The notes beneath the pieces were generated by a model. The model was not told where the DNA came from. It searched no databases and saw only the letters and a list, made by a program, of their open reading frames with translations. 60,000 nt of DNA, taken from positions 377,501 through 437,500 of the forward strand of contig JAKZZE010000032.1 of NCBI GenBank assembly GCA_024220505.1, written 5' to 3'. The position numbers and the translations under genes were made by a program. Positions 47,891 to 59,708 of the stretch are shown here, in pieces (within the stretch, counting starts at the first letter, position 1; each line of letters starts with the position of its first letter). The stretch is from Rhizopus arrhizus (taxonomy: Eukaryota; Mucoromycota; Mucoromycetes; Mucorales; Rhizopodaceae).

Positions 47891-50288
47891 AAACAGTCAA
47901 GTGTAGTCATAGACATCTCTAAAGGATCTTCTTTCCATTAATCTGTCAACAGTTGAAAACAAGCAAACAATCGATGAAAGCAAGTCTATGAAAGATGCTA
48001 CCAGACCTATTCTTCCTATACGAAAAGCGGTTTAGAGCAGCTCAACAAACAGACTAGTAACTACACATCAAGCAAAGAGGAATGAGAAGGAAAAAGAAAG
48101 AGGAGCGATAGAAAAGCCTTAGTTCAGGAATACAGACGCTTGTCTACTGAAATCACCACACAATTTGAAGTAAACAAAAATCAGGAAATAAAAATAGAAA
48201 TAGAAATAGAAGTATAGAGAACAGAGAGATAGCAGTAGACAATACTTTAAGCATAATGCAATCTCAGTCAATAAAAATAGGAAATGGGATAATAGTGAAT
48301 AGAAAGGAAATAGTATGAATGGATAACGCTATGAAGAAGAAAGAGAAGAAGAAAAAGAAAAAGATGATGATGATGATGAAAGTATATGCTATATCATTAT
48401 AAACAAAGAAATAGTCATGGATCATAGATAGAATTCTGTATGCTTTTGAATCCAAGTAGAGTAAAGGACAAACTATCTAAGAAAGAAAGAGAGCAGAGAT
48501 AAGAAAAACAAGAGCAAGAAGACAGCAAAAGAATGGTTTATTTCGAAGAAAGGGAAGAAAGGGAAGAGAGAGGACTGTGCTTGTGAAAGTGATTGTGTGA
48601 TAGATCAACCATGGGTGTATATATATATGGATCTAGTCAAGATCCACTTACTATGGCAATACTATGAAATTAGGAGAGATACAAGACTATGTGTACATGA
48701 TTTCACCATGACAACCAGTTACTCACAATTCAACATCAATGCTGATCATCCAATGGCAAGTTTACATGACAAGATATGATACAGTAATAGACAAAAGTCA
48801 TCGTGTAGAGCTTATCCTCTATTGCCTATAATGGACATAGCCATGCTATACATGCTTATTATTCATGTATGTCAAACAAGGTAAGAAGTGATGGAACAAG
48901 TAATAAGACAGTGGGGTCAGTTACTATGAGACTGTTCAGTGACAATCTTAAGGTCTTACACTTGATCAATCTATATCTTTTTTAATAAATCCCCATTTAC
49001 AAAGACATTCCTTGTACTATTTCTCTATGTTATTTCTCTATATTATTTCTCTATATTATTTCTCTATGTTATTTCTCTATGTTATTTCTATATGCTATTT
49101 CTATATGCTGCTTAGTTGCTTTTCATGTACACAAAAGGCTGTTTGAGAGGGATTTTTATAAGATACTGTAAAGCTTTATCATTAGTGAATCAAGCATTCC
49201 GATGTAAACTAATTAGTCTATAAAAAAAAAGCGAAAACACAAACAAAGCCATGTTCTCCATTCTACACTATTCTGGCACAGTGACTAGAGGATGTGAAGA
49301 AAAGTGTCTTTGTAACCTAAAGAATGACCAAGAAAAGGGAGGAAAATAAGGATACCCCATAAATGGAAATAAGGTCAAGTACGGTCATGGATAAACTAAT
49401 GTCCGACAAGGTCAGTATCCTTCACGTGATCTTGTCTGTCATTGACGGACAATGAAATCAATTAAGGCACATTGTTGTCGATCCTATTTCTTTGTTCTCT
49501 CTTTTTCTTCTTTCCTTTTTCTCTCTCTCTCTCTTTCCCTTTCTCTTTCCCTTTCTTTTCTATTCACTTCGTAAGTACTTGTCAAATATATATACTTTTG
49601 CGTTACAAAGTGGAATTGCTTGTCCTAATGTCGTCCAGATCTACTTCCTGTGAAGGAAAAAGTTGAATAGATGGGTCAATCTAGAAGGAATGGACAACAT
49701 AATGTAAGTCATTCTGACAACATATTCTATTACTTTACTAATATCTCTAAGAGAATAAGGGAGCTTCTTTCATGGTTTATTTGAATACTTTTCGTTCATC
49801 AGCAGAGAATATTGGCTGGCATATGTTTTTTTTTTTGTACACTCACAAGAACACTCTCTTTCTCTGCTGACAACATCATTGCTAAAACAAGTAATAAACA
49901 AATAATAAATGAATGGTGAATGAACAATGAACAATGAAAGCTCAAGCAAGAAAGAATAGCAAAGTATACTTTAGATCAACAGTTATGATCATACTATTTG
50001 TAAAAGGTAATAGGACCGAGGCTATACAGGGTATATGGTTGGTACTTTGTCTCAATATTTACATAGTATTAAAGCCTTGGCTTGTAGATATAAGGCAAAG
50101 AAGGCATGGTATTATACAAATCTATTTCAGCTCTCTTCCTTTGTATACTAAGGATGATGGTCGATATACATGAAAGAAGCCAAAGAATATAATAAACAAT
50201 GTAAGTAACATGAGAAAGAGAGACAGAGAGAAAGACAAAGTATGATTTTATTACATAGGATATATATAAAAGTACATGTACTAAAGTC
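47891..50288. other. Gene-free DNA with simple repeats
   Basis: GA-rich and GAT-repeat tracts (for example 48340-48380) and a CT-rich block at 49498-49560. No coding signal. Confidence 0.5.
49018..49110. repeat. 13-bp tandem repeat (TTATTTCTCTATG)
   Basis: Seven head-to-tail copies of a 13-bp unit with one or two substitutions each; the last copies read CTATTTCTATATG. Confidence 0.9.
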
Positions 50289-50366
50289 GACATTGTTAGC
50301 CATGTCTTTACTGTAAAGACATGTTTCCAGGCACCGCCACGTGGAGGCCATGTCGAATAGGTGCCC
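50289..50366 (-). ncRNA. HDV-like self-cleaving ribozyme, copy 2
   Basis: Read on the minus strand. P1 is GGGCACC (50366-50360) with GGTGCCT (50335-50329), again with G-U at the cut. P2 is GACAT (50354-50350) with ATGTC (50293-50289). P3 is GCC/GGC with loop TCCACGT. P4 is a perfect 10-bp hairpin (50323-50314 with 50310-50301, loop of 3 nt). J4/2 is GGCTAAC, with the catalytic C complementary to 50299. Relative to copy 1, P1 positions 3 and 4 change A-U to G-C and U-A to C-G, that is, both partners change together. Confidence 0.9.
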
Positions 50367-50480
50367 TTCTACGTTCTTTTTTCCAAAAAGGGGAGAATCA
50401 GATAAAGCGTAAGCAATAAATCGAAGAACCCCTGCTGAGCTGGTAAAAGTGTAGAGTTGTATTGCTGTAACTCTCTCAGT

Positions 50481-50560
50481 GTTGCTGATCTGCTATATTT
50501 CTGATCTACTATATTGCTGATCTACTGTATTGCTGATCTACTGTGTTGTTGGTGCGTTGT
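50481..50560. repeat. 16-bp tandem repeat in cassette 2
   Basis: About four and a half copies of a unit like ATTGCTGATCTACTGT, degenerating at both ends. Confidence 0.85.
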
Positions 50561-50624
50561 GTTGCTGACTTACTGTGCTGTCGTGATTGGTAGAGAAAGA
50601 AAAAAGACATCGGATCTGGCTCCC

Positions 50625-50631
50625 TTTTATA
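50625..50631 (-). promoter_or_regulatory. TATA-box of cassette 2
   Basis: TATAAAA on the minus strand, followed by GGGAGCCAGA. Copy 3 has TATAAAAAGAGGAGCCAAA in the matching place, so the block is shared. It is 265 bp before the predicted cut. Confidence 0.6.
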
Positions 50632-50639
50632 CATTTTTT

Positions 50640-52750
50640 GATCTTATCAAAGTTTAGTCTGTGTTGGTATGACGCGATGACAAGAAATTAACAAAAAAAA
50701 AAAAAAAAAAAAAAAAAAGCTCCTGCAAAATAGTCCGTTTGTTACATTTTTGACCATGAGAATCCGTCTTTCTCTCACTCTTCAAGCTTTTATCATGTCA
50801 TTCATCAGTCAAAATCTAAAAGAAACCAACATCTTCAATCATCTTCTACCCTTTATCGTCATAATATTGAAACATAACCAGTAAGTAACTATGCGATAAA
50901 GCTTGTTGTTATACTAAATTAGTCAATTCGTCCTTAGAACCAATGAAGCACAAGTCCTAGGGTTTTACATGATCATTCTACTTTGACCTAGTCATCACTC
51001 TCAGTCGACAAGGAAGCATATAAAAATATTTAGAATCACAAGGTCTCCGAAAAGTGTAATAATGCTCTATAGATCCAGAATTAATATCCTAGGATTCAGT
51101 GTTGCATAATGATGATGCTACAGTCTTTTATAGAATGTAAGTCAAGTCTACTTCATATGTCACTTTATTACTAGAAATAACCAACGCCTTTTATTTTCCC
51201 TAGCATGAATCACGTCAAATACAATAAAGAAGAAGGAATGGAATAAAATGATGACTTTTGCCAAAAAGACATCAAATCAAAGAGAGTTATCTTGTCCTTT
51301 ATCTACTCATTCCTTTGTATGAAATTGGATATGAAGAAGCATCAAGTGATACTTTGTGAACATATCATATCTCGTTGTTCTTTCTATGCTTTGTTCTCTT
51401 CTGCTGTTCTTTGATCGCTTGGTGACAAATCTAGTTCATTTGATGTATATCTAATTTACTCCTTTTGTTATTATCACGTTTCTTGAAATAGGTTGAGCTG
51501 TAGTCTTAGTCAATTGTGAAACAAGACTGTTTAGCAATAAAATGTTTGGAAGAGGGGTTTATGAGTGAAGGATTTGTAGTTTCTTCCTGTATGCTTTTGA
51601 TATTCTCTGATATTTGCCTACATGATTACAACTGACCTCTTGTTAATGCTCCACAAACCACACAAATATAGGAAAAAACTACTGTATAATAAAGAAGAGC
51701 ACGATGGTATTCCGGTAAGGAACCAAATGAACAAATCACAAAGGAATAAATTTATTGTTTTATTACATATCCTTTACTGTTGATACTATGGCTGCTGGGA
51801 ATAGCTGTTTTTGGTGTTTGTTAGTAAAGGGTATATCGTATGGCTAGAATGTCATAATGTTTTATAACTCACGAAGAAAAAAAAATAATCAGGATTTCTC
51901 TATATGCTTTGTTCGGTGTACTGAATGAATAGTAGTAGAATGGAACATAAAATGTTGTGAGGATACCAATTAAAAGCCACATTTGATTATAGTGAGTGTT
52001 ATTGAACTCTGAATACTGTGTGCTTAATATTGGTAGGTTATATGGACGTGCAAAATATGAGCTAAGCAACAAAGTCATATTATGCTTTAACAGTCATAAA
52101 TATCCCCATTCATTGTTACATGAATTTGATCATCGTTATTGTATTGTTGGTTATAAGATTTATATGCTTAATTTTGTAGTCGTAGCTTCATGTCATAATT
52201 TTTAGGTTTAAAAATACATTAAAAATTAGATATAAAGCTTTGTCGTAATAAAATATATCTAATTGTTTTAGAAAAGAATAATTTTATATCTGCTCATAAT
52301 ATGCTTTGAATTAAGATTTATGTTATTGCTGCTAGGTAAATATCTAATGTTTGTATTTATTAAAGAATGCTTTTATTGTATAATGAAATATATTGAACCG
52401 TTTATATCATATTGTCTACAAAAAGCTATAAATTCTATCATCCGAAGCCATCTCAGACGAATTTTATCGAATAAGATCCGTGGCTTCAGCTATCAGTCCA
52501 AAAGCTGTCTTATTTTTGTACGGAGCGCCGCATTAAGTGAATGGAAAGGAGTATTAATACGGACTATGCTGTTGGATTATTTAGAACAAGGAGCAATATT
52601 TAATTTTGAACAAGGAATGAAGGAAAAGAAAATTACTGAATTAGTACTCGTATGTAACCAAAGGAACAAATGAAATCCTTTTGCTGCAAGTGACTTTTGT
52701 TTGACTGTTAAGAAAGTGACCTCTTTTCAAATAATTTTTCTGAAGAAAAA
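50640..52750. other. Gene-free DNA between divergent cassettes 2 and 3
   Basis: A 27-nt A run near 50692-50718. One 117-codon frame (52320-52673, +) has no recognisable motif. Nothing else seen. Confidence 0.45.
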
Positions 52751-52753
52751 AAG

Positions 52754-52760
52754 TATAAAA
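52754..52760 (+). promoter_or_regulatory. TATA-box of cassette 3
   Basis: GTATAAAAAGAGGAGCCAA aligns with the TATA block of cassette 2 with one short gap. It is 160 bp upstream of the predicted cut. Confidence 0.6.
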
Positions 52761-52913
52761 AGAGGAGCCAAATTACAAAATCATTTTCTTCTTTACAACT
52801 GTTGACTGTGTTCATTGTTCATGACGGCTTCCTGGGCAAGGTAGAGCGGCTGACCCCAGATAAGCGGCCACAAATGTCGACTTCCTCTGCAGTATAACTA
52901 TGACGAAATCGAA

Positions 52914-52990
52914 GGGCACTTAAAGACATGGCCTCCACGTGGCGGTGCCCGGAAACATATTTTCATTTTGAAAATATGGCTAACAATGTC
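52914..52990 (+). ncRNA. HDV-like self-cleaving ribozyme, copy 3
   Basis: P1 is 52914-52920 (GGGCACT) with 52944-52950 (GGTGCCC). P2 is 52925-52929 (GACAT) with 52986-52990 (ATGTC). P3 is 52931-52933 with 52941-52943 around the loop TCCACGT. P1.1 pairs CC (52935-52936) with GG (52951-52952). P4 is a perfect 9-bp hairpin, 52956-52964 with 52970-52978, loop ATTTT. J4/2 starts GGCTAAC with the catalytic C at 52980. Here the first P1 pair is G-C and the last is U-G, the reverse of the wobble position in copies 1 and 2. Predicted cut between 52913 and 52914. Confidence 0.9.
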
Positions 52991-52999
52991 AGCTTTTTT

Positions 53000-54451
53000 T
53001 TTATATTAAATAAAAATGAAAAATCACTTTTGAAAAAAAAAAATTCCTAAATATTGCTCTTGTCTTTTACCTTTCGCTTTTGGTCTAAACCGCTTATTTG
53101 TTTTTAAACCACTTGTTATACTAAGCATTTCTCTAATACTATCTCTACTCTTTTAATTGAAAAGTCAAGTTGTGTAATAAAGTAAGCATAAGACCAGGTA
53201 TTATATGATTACTAAATCAAAGAAAAAGAAAAGCAAAAAGAAAGAAGCTGGTGGTAAAGTTGAGATTCCTTAGTCAACATTCCCAAAAGGAATCTAATGA
53301 GTGGTGAGCCAAGTCTCTTATTTTATTTTGTTATTCAGTCAGTATGTATGCTAAGTACTCAGTATATTAATAGTATGCCTTGTCTATTTTCCTTTTTTTT
53401 CTTTTATTTTAGAAAGCTTCTTTTGTTTTTTGTTTTCCACATGCAGGTTTGCATTCAGATGAAGACAAGAGATGAAAAAGTAACTACTACTATTCTTTTG
53501 TTTGGCTGTTTCCTTTTTTTTTCTGCTTTTTATATGTCTAAAGTTATTTGGTTAAGAAAGAGTATGTTTGTAGGAATGATGGAGAATAAGGAGGGATGAG
53601 TAAAGAAGCTAAAGGCAAGCAAGTAAGCTAGACTAATAAGGCGCATCGTGTAACCATAACTACCCCGACTTCCCCCTTTTCACCTTCCTTTTAAGGAAAT
53701 TGGTGATGTATCGCTTACTTGCTTATAAGCATAGATGATAGCATGTAACAAATGGATGTTGTAGCGAATAAAAGATTGTTTTGTTTTTATTTGCATATCG
53801 ATGAAATAAAGAAATAGAATGGGTTTTTTTCTCTCTTTTTATATAATGATTATAAATACAATTGAGAAAATGACAAACAGACATCAGCATATATGGAAAA
53901 GTAAGCAAGTAGGTCGTGTCTTTGCAGACTGACTGTGTACGAGATGACCAAATTCAGAAAAGGGTAAAAGAGAAACGGATTCTAAAGCGGGTATATCAAG
54001 AACAACTGCTCTGGTGTCACTATTGTTGCACAAGATGCTTGTGTTTAGAGTTATAAATAAAATGTGTTACATAAGCACAAAGTTTATTTGAACAACGATT
54101 TCTCTTTTTCTTCTCGTTTGTAAACACTATGAATCTTGTTAAAGCAGCATTACAACTCTCTGAAGTAAATACCAACAAAACAAAAAAGATAGCTGTCTCC
54201 CTTTTTCAACATAAAAAAAACATCAACTCAAAGCGCAACGTTAGTAATTACAACATGCTCTTTAATTCGACACATTTCTTTAGAAGAAACTCCCTTCCCC
54301 CTCCCCCCTTATATACCTTTGTAACTAACAACATACCAAAAATAATGCATAACAAGAATAACAAAAGGATAAATAACAATATTTCGTCAGCTAAAAGAGA
54401 GGGGTTGTCACCACGAGATGCAAGTCTGCCAAATTAACTGTGTATAGCAAA
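53000..54451. other. Gene-free DNA
   Basis: No convincing coding signal; a 102-codon frame at 54129-54437 is Asn/Lys-rich and looks like chance. Confidence 0.45.
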
Positions 54452-55236
54452 AAAAAAAGAAGAGGAATAATTAACAAAGCTGTTTGACCACACTCTATAG
54501 TTAGGACACTCTTTACATAATAGCTTCAAAACAGACAGTCTAAACGGAAGCAGTAATAACAGTATCAATAGTCAACCCTATGATGACCCTTTACTTTTGC
54601 TTCAGTTGCAATATTGTATAGGATGTATGGCCTATGCTAGAAGATATATCGAACAATGTGCACACACTTATATAAAAAGAAAAGGAAAAAGAAAAAGAAA
54701 AAAAAAGAAAGAGCAATGGTTATAGACAATGGAAGACAAATAATGAATATAAAGAGGAAATGAGGTCATGACAGCACCAATTCTTTATCTATCGAAACAA
54801 AACAAAAGCGATAGCTAAAGGGAGGTCTATAAGAGAAGTATATCTGGTAGTTGACTATGCAAGAATGAACAGTGATACTCAGTACATGAATATGTGTAGA
54901 GTAGGTCAAGTCGAGGTAAGTGACACAAGATGATGAAAATGGGAAAAGACAGTTGTAAATGTTTAGTCATTGTATGTACATGACTTGATACAAGACGATG
55001 CTTTAAACAAACGATCTATTAATAAATGAATAAAAGAGGAGAGAAGAGGAAGAGAAAGAAAAAGAGAGAAAGAGACTTTGTGTTTACTTGGTTACCTTTG
55101 ATGTTGAGTTGATGGAGTGACACATTATCTCTTTTTTCTTCCCTTTCTCTTTCCCTTTTTTTATTTTTTATTCTTTTCTTTTTGTGTTTATCTCATGTTC
55201 TTTTATGTATACACAGGATTTTATTTTACAACCGAG
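54452..55236. repeat. Segmental duplication, copy B
   Basis: Direct-orientation partner of 47008-47890, about 7.4 kb apart. It lacks the 62-base segment of copy A. Identity falls off in the CT-rich tail after about 55130 but is still traceable (TTTATCTCATGTTCTTTTAT). Confidence 0.9.
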
Positions 55237-55239
55237 ATT

Positions 55240-58200
55240 AGCTTAGGAGTGTTTGAAACAGTTTCTTGTATCGGCTATAAATAATGAGTAAGCAATCTTT
55301 AATCTTTAAAAAAAAAAGAATGGCGCTATATAAGCTGTGATATCCTCAAATTCGTTTTCTCATAGCAAAGCAAGCTTGGAAATAATTCAACAACCAGAAC
55401 TAGGAATGCACATTAAACAGACAAAAAAGAAGAAGAAGCATAAATCAAAAGTCTTACCGTTAGAGTTTACCAACTTTTTCCTATTCAGATCCATCATAAA
55501 GTTAAAAGAAATACAGAAAAAGATATAGCACGACATATACTGCTACTATACATTATTCTAACCAAATTACTTAAAACAATAATCTGTACTTATGATATGA
55601 TGAATATAATATACTGTCAAACATGTTCCAAAAGAAGAATAGAGTAGCAAAGAAAGAAAGATGCTAGTAGCTTGTAATCCAACCAAAACACAAATGTACT
55701 TAAGGGAAGTGAGACATGGTTTGGTAAAAGAAAGATAAGGCGAACAAATAACATATGATGATGATAAAATGTATGCGTAATCATAGGAAAGGGTATGCGA
55801 AGGATAGTCAAGGGCCAGGGTATCAACACGGAATGTCATTGATAATAGATTGTAAATGAGCCGAAACACACCTCTTGATACAGTTTGATGATCACCAACG
55901 AAAGCATACACAGAGACCAGCCTTGAATGTCATTAAGCACGTCATCATCCTTTCATGTAAACCATGTAATGGCTAGGTCATATTCAAGCTTAGGGAACGA
56001 ATAATGGCAGCGATCAGACGATAGGAGAGCAAGAGAGTATACCTTTGACAGTCAAGACTCATCCAATTAGATTAAGCCATAGCCTCCAAGATACTTGCAA
56101 AGCCAGAGGTGTCTTCTCTATTGAATTACAAACTGAGATAAACAGGTCCATCCACAGAGGAAATACCAACGTCATAAAGATGCACTTATAGAAAGCGAAT
56201 TAATGATGGAACGTGTGAGTTAAGCAGAGCATAATTTGGAGAACTCTACTTGTAGTCAAGAATCAAGAATTAGTATATGTACTATCAACAGCATACAACA
56301 GGATATTAATGGGAATGGGCAAAGGATATGAGAAAAATAAAGAGGAAGGCAAAGGAGAAGACTAAAGAAAATCAGAGCATTACGATCAGAAGAACCAGAC
56401 GAACCAGAAGGAGGCAAAGATAATGCTTAGTTCATACTGACTGAAAAAGCAGAGCGAAGCAAAGTAGGTAGTGCATTGATGTTGATAGAACACAGATGAA
56501 GAATTGGGATAGACAAATGTACTTTGAGTACCTTTTTTTTTCTTTTTTTAGAAATTCTGCTCAAGCTATATGCTTAAACAAATGCAAATACCTTACTAAA
56601 GACACAGTTGCTGCTTTAATTGCCTAGGGCATTTTTTCTACTTCTTTACTTTTATTTTCTCTTGCAATCATATGTATATTATATATCATGAGCAGAGGTG
56701 TAAAAAAATTAAAGTATTGTAAAATAAAGCATCTTTTCTTTTTTAAAGAATACCCAAGTTACTACATTATATAGTTTACTAGTGATTTTTCTTCTCTCTC
56801 TCTCTCCTTCTCTCTCTCTCTCTCCTTCTCTTCCGTATTATCATACACATAATCTACTATAACAAACCTCGACCTTTCAATCCCTCTCTTTCTTTCTTTT
56901 TGTGATCATTACTTTCTATTAGCTGTCTTTTCCTATGTATTGCTTACTACATGTTTGAACATACATTTGATCTTCAATATACTTACACGATCTCCTTTCA
57001 TTCATATCTTTACTCACTATAAATGTAAAAGATACAAGACTCATTATGTTTGACCCATTTTCTATAAGAATTAATCCACAAAGACAAAACGCTCATCACT
57101 TTACTGCTTTTTTTCACTCCTCTATCTTGGTTGATATTCTTACACTATCTATAAACAGAGAGATCCTTTCTCCTTTTTTCTTTTTTTCGAGGTATGCAAG
57201 CAGGTCGACTTGAGGCTACTTTTCCAAGTTCTATATAAAAAAGAAAGTATTGAATAAAATAAATGTGTGCAGTAAATGTGTGGACAGTAGAATTCTAGTT
57301 CCAAATGCTGCAACTTGCAGTTTTTCTATTCTTGTTGTTACTGTTGTGATTCTTCAAGCTTAGAAAGAACTCTGTTTCTCGGTTTAGTCAGTTTATCGAG
57401 GAATATGTATGCTGTTTTCTTCTTTTTTTTGAACCGCCAAGTTCAGTAATGAACAATGGTGATTTTCTCTTTTTGGGATTAAAAAAAGAAAAGAAGAGAA
57501 AAGGCTTGAGTTTTCTTTTTCTTTTTCTTTCTCCCCCCCCCCGAGAATAGAATTGTACACTCAGTAACTGTGAAATGGATCTATTAATATCTTACAAGGG
57601 TTGTATTACTTTGTTTATATACTATAGTGATACAATGTAACGACATATAAAAAGATATTTGAATTGTCTGTCTGTTTTTTATATAAAGACCTTCAAAGAG
57701 AAGTTCGTACGCAGCTGGCTTGCAAAGCTAATTTAGTACATTCCATAAAAGTTCATGTCTCTTGCTTTCCTTATAGCTCAACGTGTAAAGACCCAAAGAT
57801 TACATTAAAGACAAGAATCAATCCCTTTATTTAAATTATAATAATAATAATGACAGTAGAAATAGTACTGGTAACTATAAAATGAATGAAAACAAGTAAA
57901 ATAAAAAAGAATGGTTCATCTAATTGTGTTTATGACTCAATTGCTCTTCAGGCTCATAAGAAAGTGTATGACGTCATGACAATTTATGACTGTGAAACAT
58001 GATTGGGAGGAAGAAAATGTTACACGATTTGCCTAATTAATCTTATTTTGTTGTCCTTACCTTCTTTTTCCCTTCATTCACATATTCTACTTTTTCTTTC
58101 CCTTACTCAACCACTCATAATAAAAGAATGTCGCTTAGAAGAAGAATAACGCTTAACAGAGAGAAGTGGCTACTACTTTAACTTTTTTATACGCGCAATT

Positions 58201-59180
58201 CAACCATAATTAACTTTCTAAACGAATGAATAACAGTAATAAAAAAGGTAAACCGGAACAAAAACCAAACAGAACAGAGTAAATAATAAAAGCTTGCCAA
58301 ATAGACAATCCTTATAATAACTGTTGGGTTTACAAATAGAAAAGTAATCAAGAAAACAGAAATGTCGGGGACACTACAGATTAGAAGAATGTTGTTAATG
58401 TCGACTGCTTAATCTCAACCGTACTTCATTTTCTCTCTCCTTTCCTTTATTGTCTGTTCCTTTTATAGCATCTTCTTTTGTCCTCTTTGATATGTAATAT
58501 TAGAAAAAAATCCAACAAGTCTATGTTTGAATGTGCTTTTATACATATAAAAACTGACTCTGATAATAAGAAGAGCCGACAACTCAGCTCCATAGGAAGG
58601 TAATAAAGAACATAGAAATAAAGATATACATCAAGTCTCTAAACTCATGACTCGATTCTTTTTAGATAATCAAGATCTTGACTATTATTTATGCTGCTTA
58701 CAAAATATGTATTTATTCTTTCATTAAAAAGAGTGTTTGGTCCATTCTAAACCAAAAAGTTGGTTTTTTCTAGGTAATAGTATAATTGTTTCTTTTTTTT
58801 TAAAAAAGTATAGATTTTTAAATCTCCACAAAATATTGACTGAATATATTATACCAGCCATAGGGTCTTCAGCCAGAAATTTTGGATTGTATCGGCTGTT
58901 GAGCCCTAGTCTTGGGGGAAATTTTGACCAGAGCTGCAGCAATAATCGGAGAATGAAGTTAATTCCCAGATTCACAACTTCAACTATTAATAACTACATG
59001 AAAACTAAAGAGAACGATAAACCAAATACACCAAAAGATTCAGCGATTTTTTTGCTACTAGGAACCATATTGTTCGTTGCCAAATATCAAAATGGGGGTG
59101 AGTTATTTTAAAAAAACATGGTTTTTTCTGTGTTTTTTTAAATAATTTTTGGACGGCTGATTTTACTCCAAAATACATAA
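55240..59180. other. Gene-free DNA with simple repeats
   Basis: Includes (CT)n at 56793-56830 and C/T tracts near 57505-57542. A 124-codon frame at 58737-59111 (+) has no recognisable domain. No conserved gene was found. Confidence 0.5.
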
Positions 59181-59184
59181 TATA

Positions 59185-59708
59185 TATTCGGCGAGGCCCT
59201 ATTGGGCCTTATAGAGGGCGGAGCAAGTGAAAATTTAGTACCCCCTCTAAGCGGCGACGGTTTTGAAATCTTTACCAGCGACCCTTCAAATGATGACAAC
59301 AGAGACTATGCACTTTGGCATACCTGATGAAGGGTTCATGAGGGGCGAAGGTGTATTATATATTCGGCAAGACCCTATTGGGCCATATAGAGGGCGGAGC
59401 AAGTGAAAATTTGGTACCCCCTCTAAGCGGCGATGGTTTTGGAATCTTTACCAACAACCCCTCAAATGATGACAACAGAGACTATGCACTTTGGCATACC
59501 TGATGAAGGGTTCATGAGGGGCGAAGGTGTATTATATATTCGGCAAGACCCTATTAGGCCATATAGAGGGCGGAGCAAGTGAAAATTTAGTACCTCCTCT
59601 AAGCGGCGATGGCTTTGAAATCTTTACCAGCAACCCCTCAAATGATGATAACAGAGTCTATGCACTTTGGCATACCTGATGAAGGGTTCATGAGGGGCGA
59701 AAGTATAG
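59185..59708. repeat. 176-bp tandem repeat, three copies
   Basis: Units start at about 59185, 59361 and 59537 (TATTCGGCRAGRCCCTATTG), with period 176 and the last unit complete to GGGGCGAAAGT. Each holds short inverted arms, TAGAGGG with CCCTCTA about 30 bases apart and GGCCC-TATT-GGGCC. The units are richer in GC than the surroundings. Confidence 0.95.

Larger units (their letters stand above)
50289..50631 (-). other. TATA-to-ribozyme cassette, copy 2
   Basis: A minus-strand unit of about 340 bp: TATA block at the right end, a body with a 16-bp tandem repeat, then GTAGAAG directly before the ribozyme. It has no open frame of note. Sequence beyond the ribozyme's last base (GTC) is unrelated to the other copies, so the ribozyme is the element's end. 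Confidence 0.65.
52754..52990 (+). other. TATA-to-ribozyme cassette, copy 3
   Basis: The shortest and cleanest unit: TATAAAA at 52754-52760, about 150 bp of non-coding body with a GC-richer core (52830-52870), then the ribozyme. Cleavage before 52914 would release a 5' RNA of about 120-130 nt if transcription starts about 30 bp after the TATA box. It lies in opposite orientation to copies 1 and 2. Confidence 0.65.

Noticed and set aside
52320..52673. A 117-codon open frame between cassettes 2 and 3
   Set aside because: Hydrophobic/Lys composition of AT-rich chance frames, with no splice partners or known motif.
54129..54437. A 102-codon open frame before duplication copy B
   Set aside because: Asn/Lys-rich low complexity, no counterpart near copy A, no recognisable domain.
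58737..59111. A 124-codon open frame near the right end
   Set aside because: No family motif, AT-rich codons typical of chance frames, and it abuts the tandem repeat. Left as unassigned DNA.
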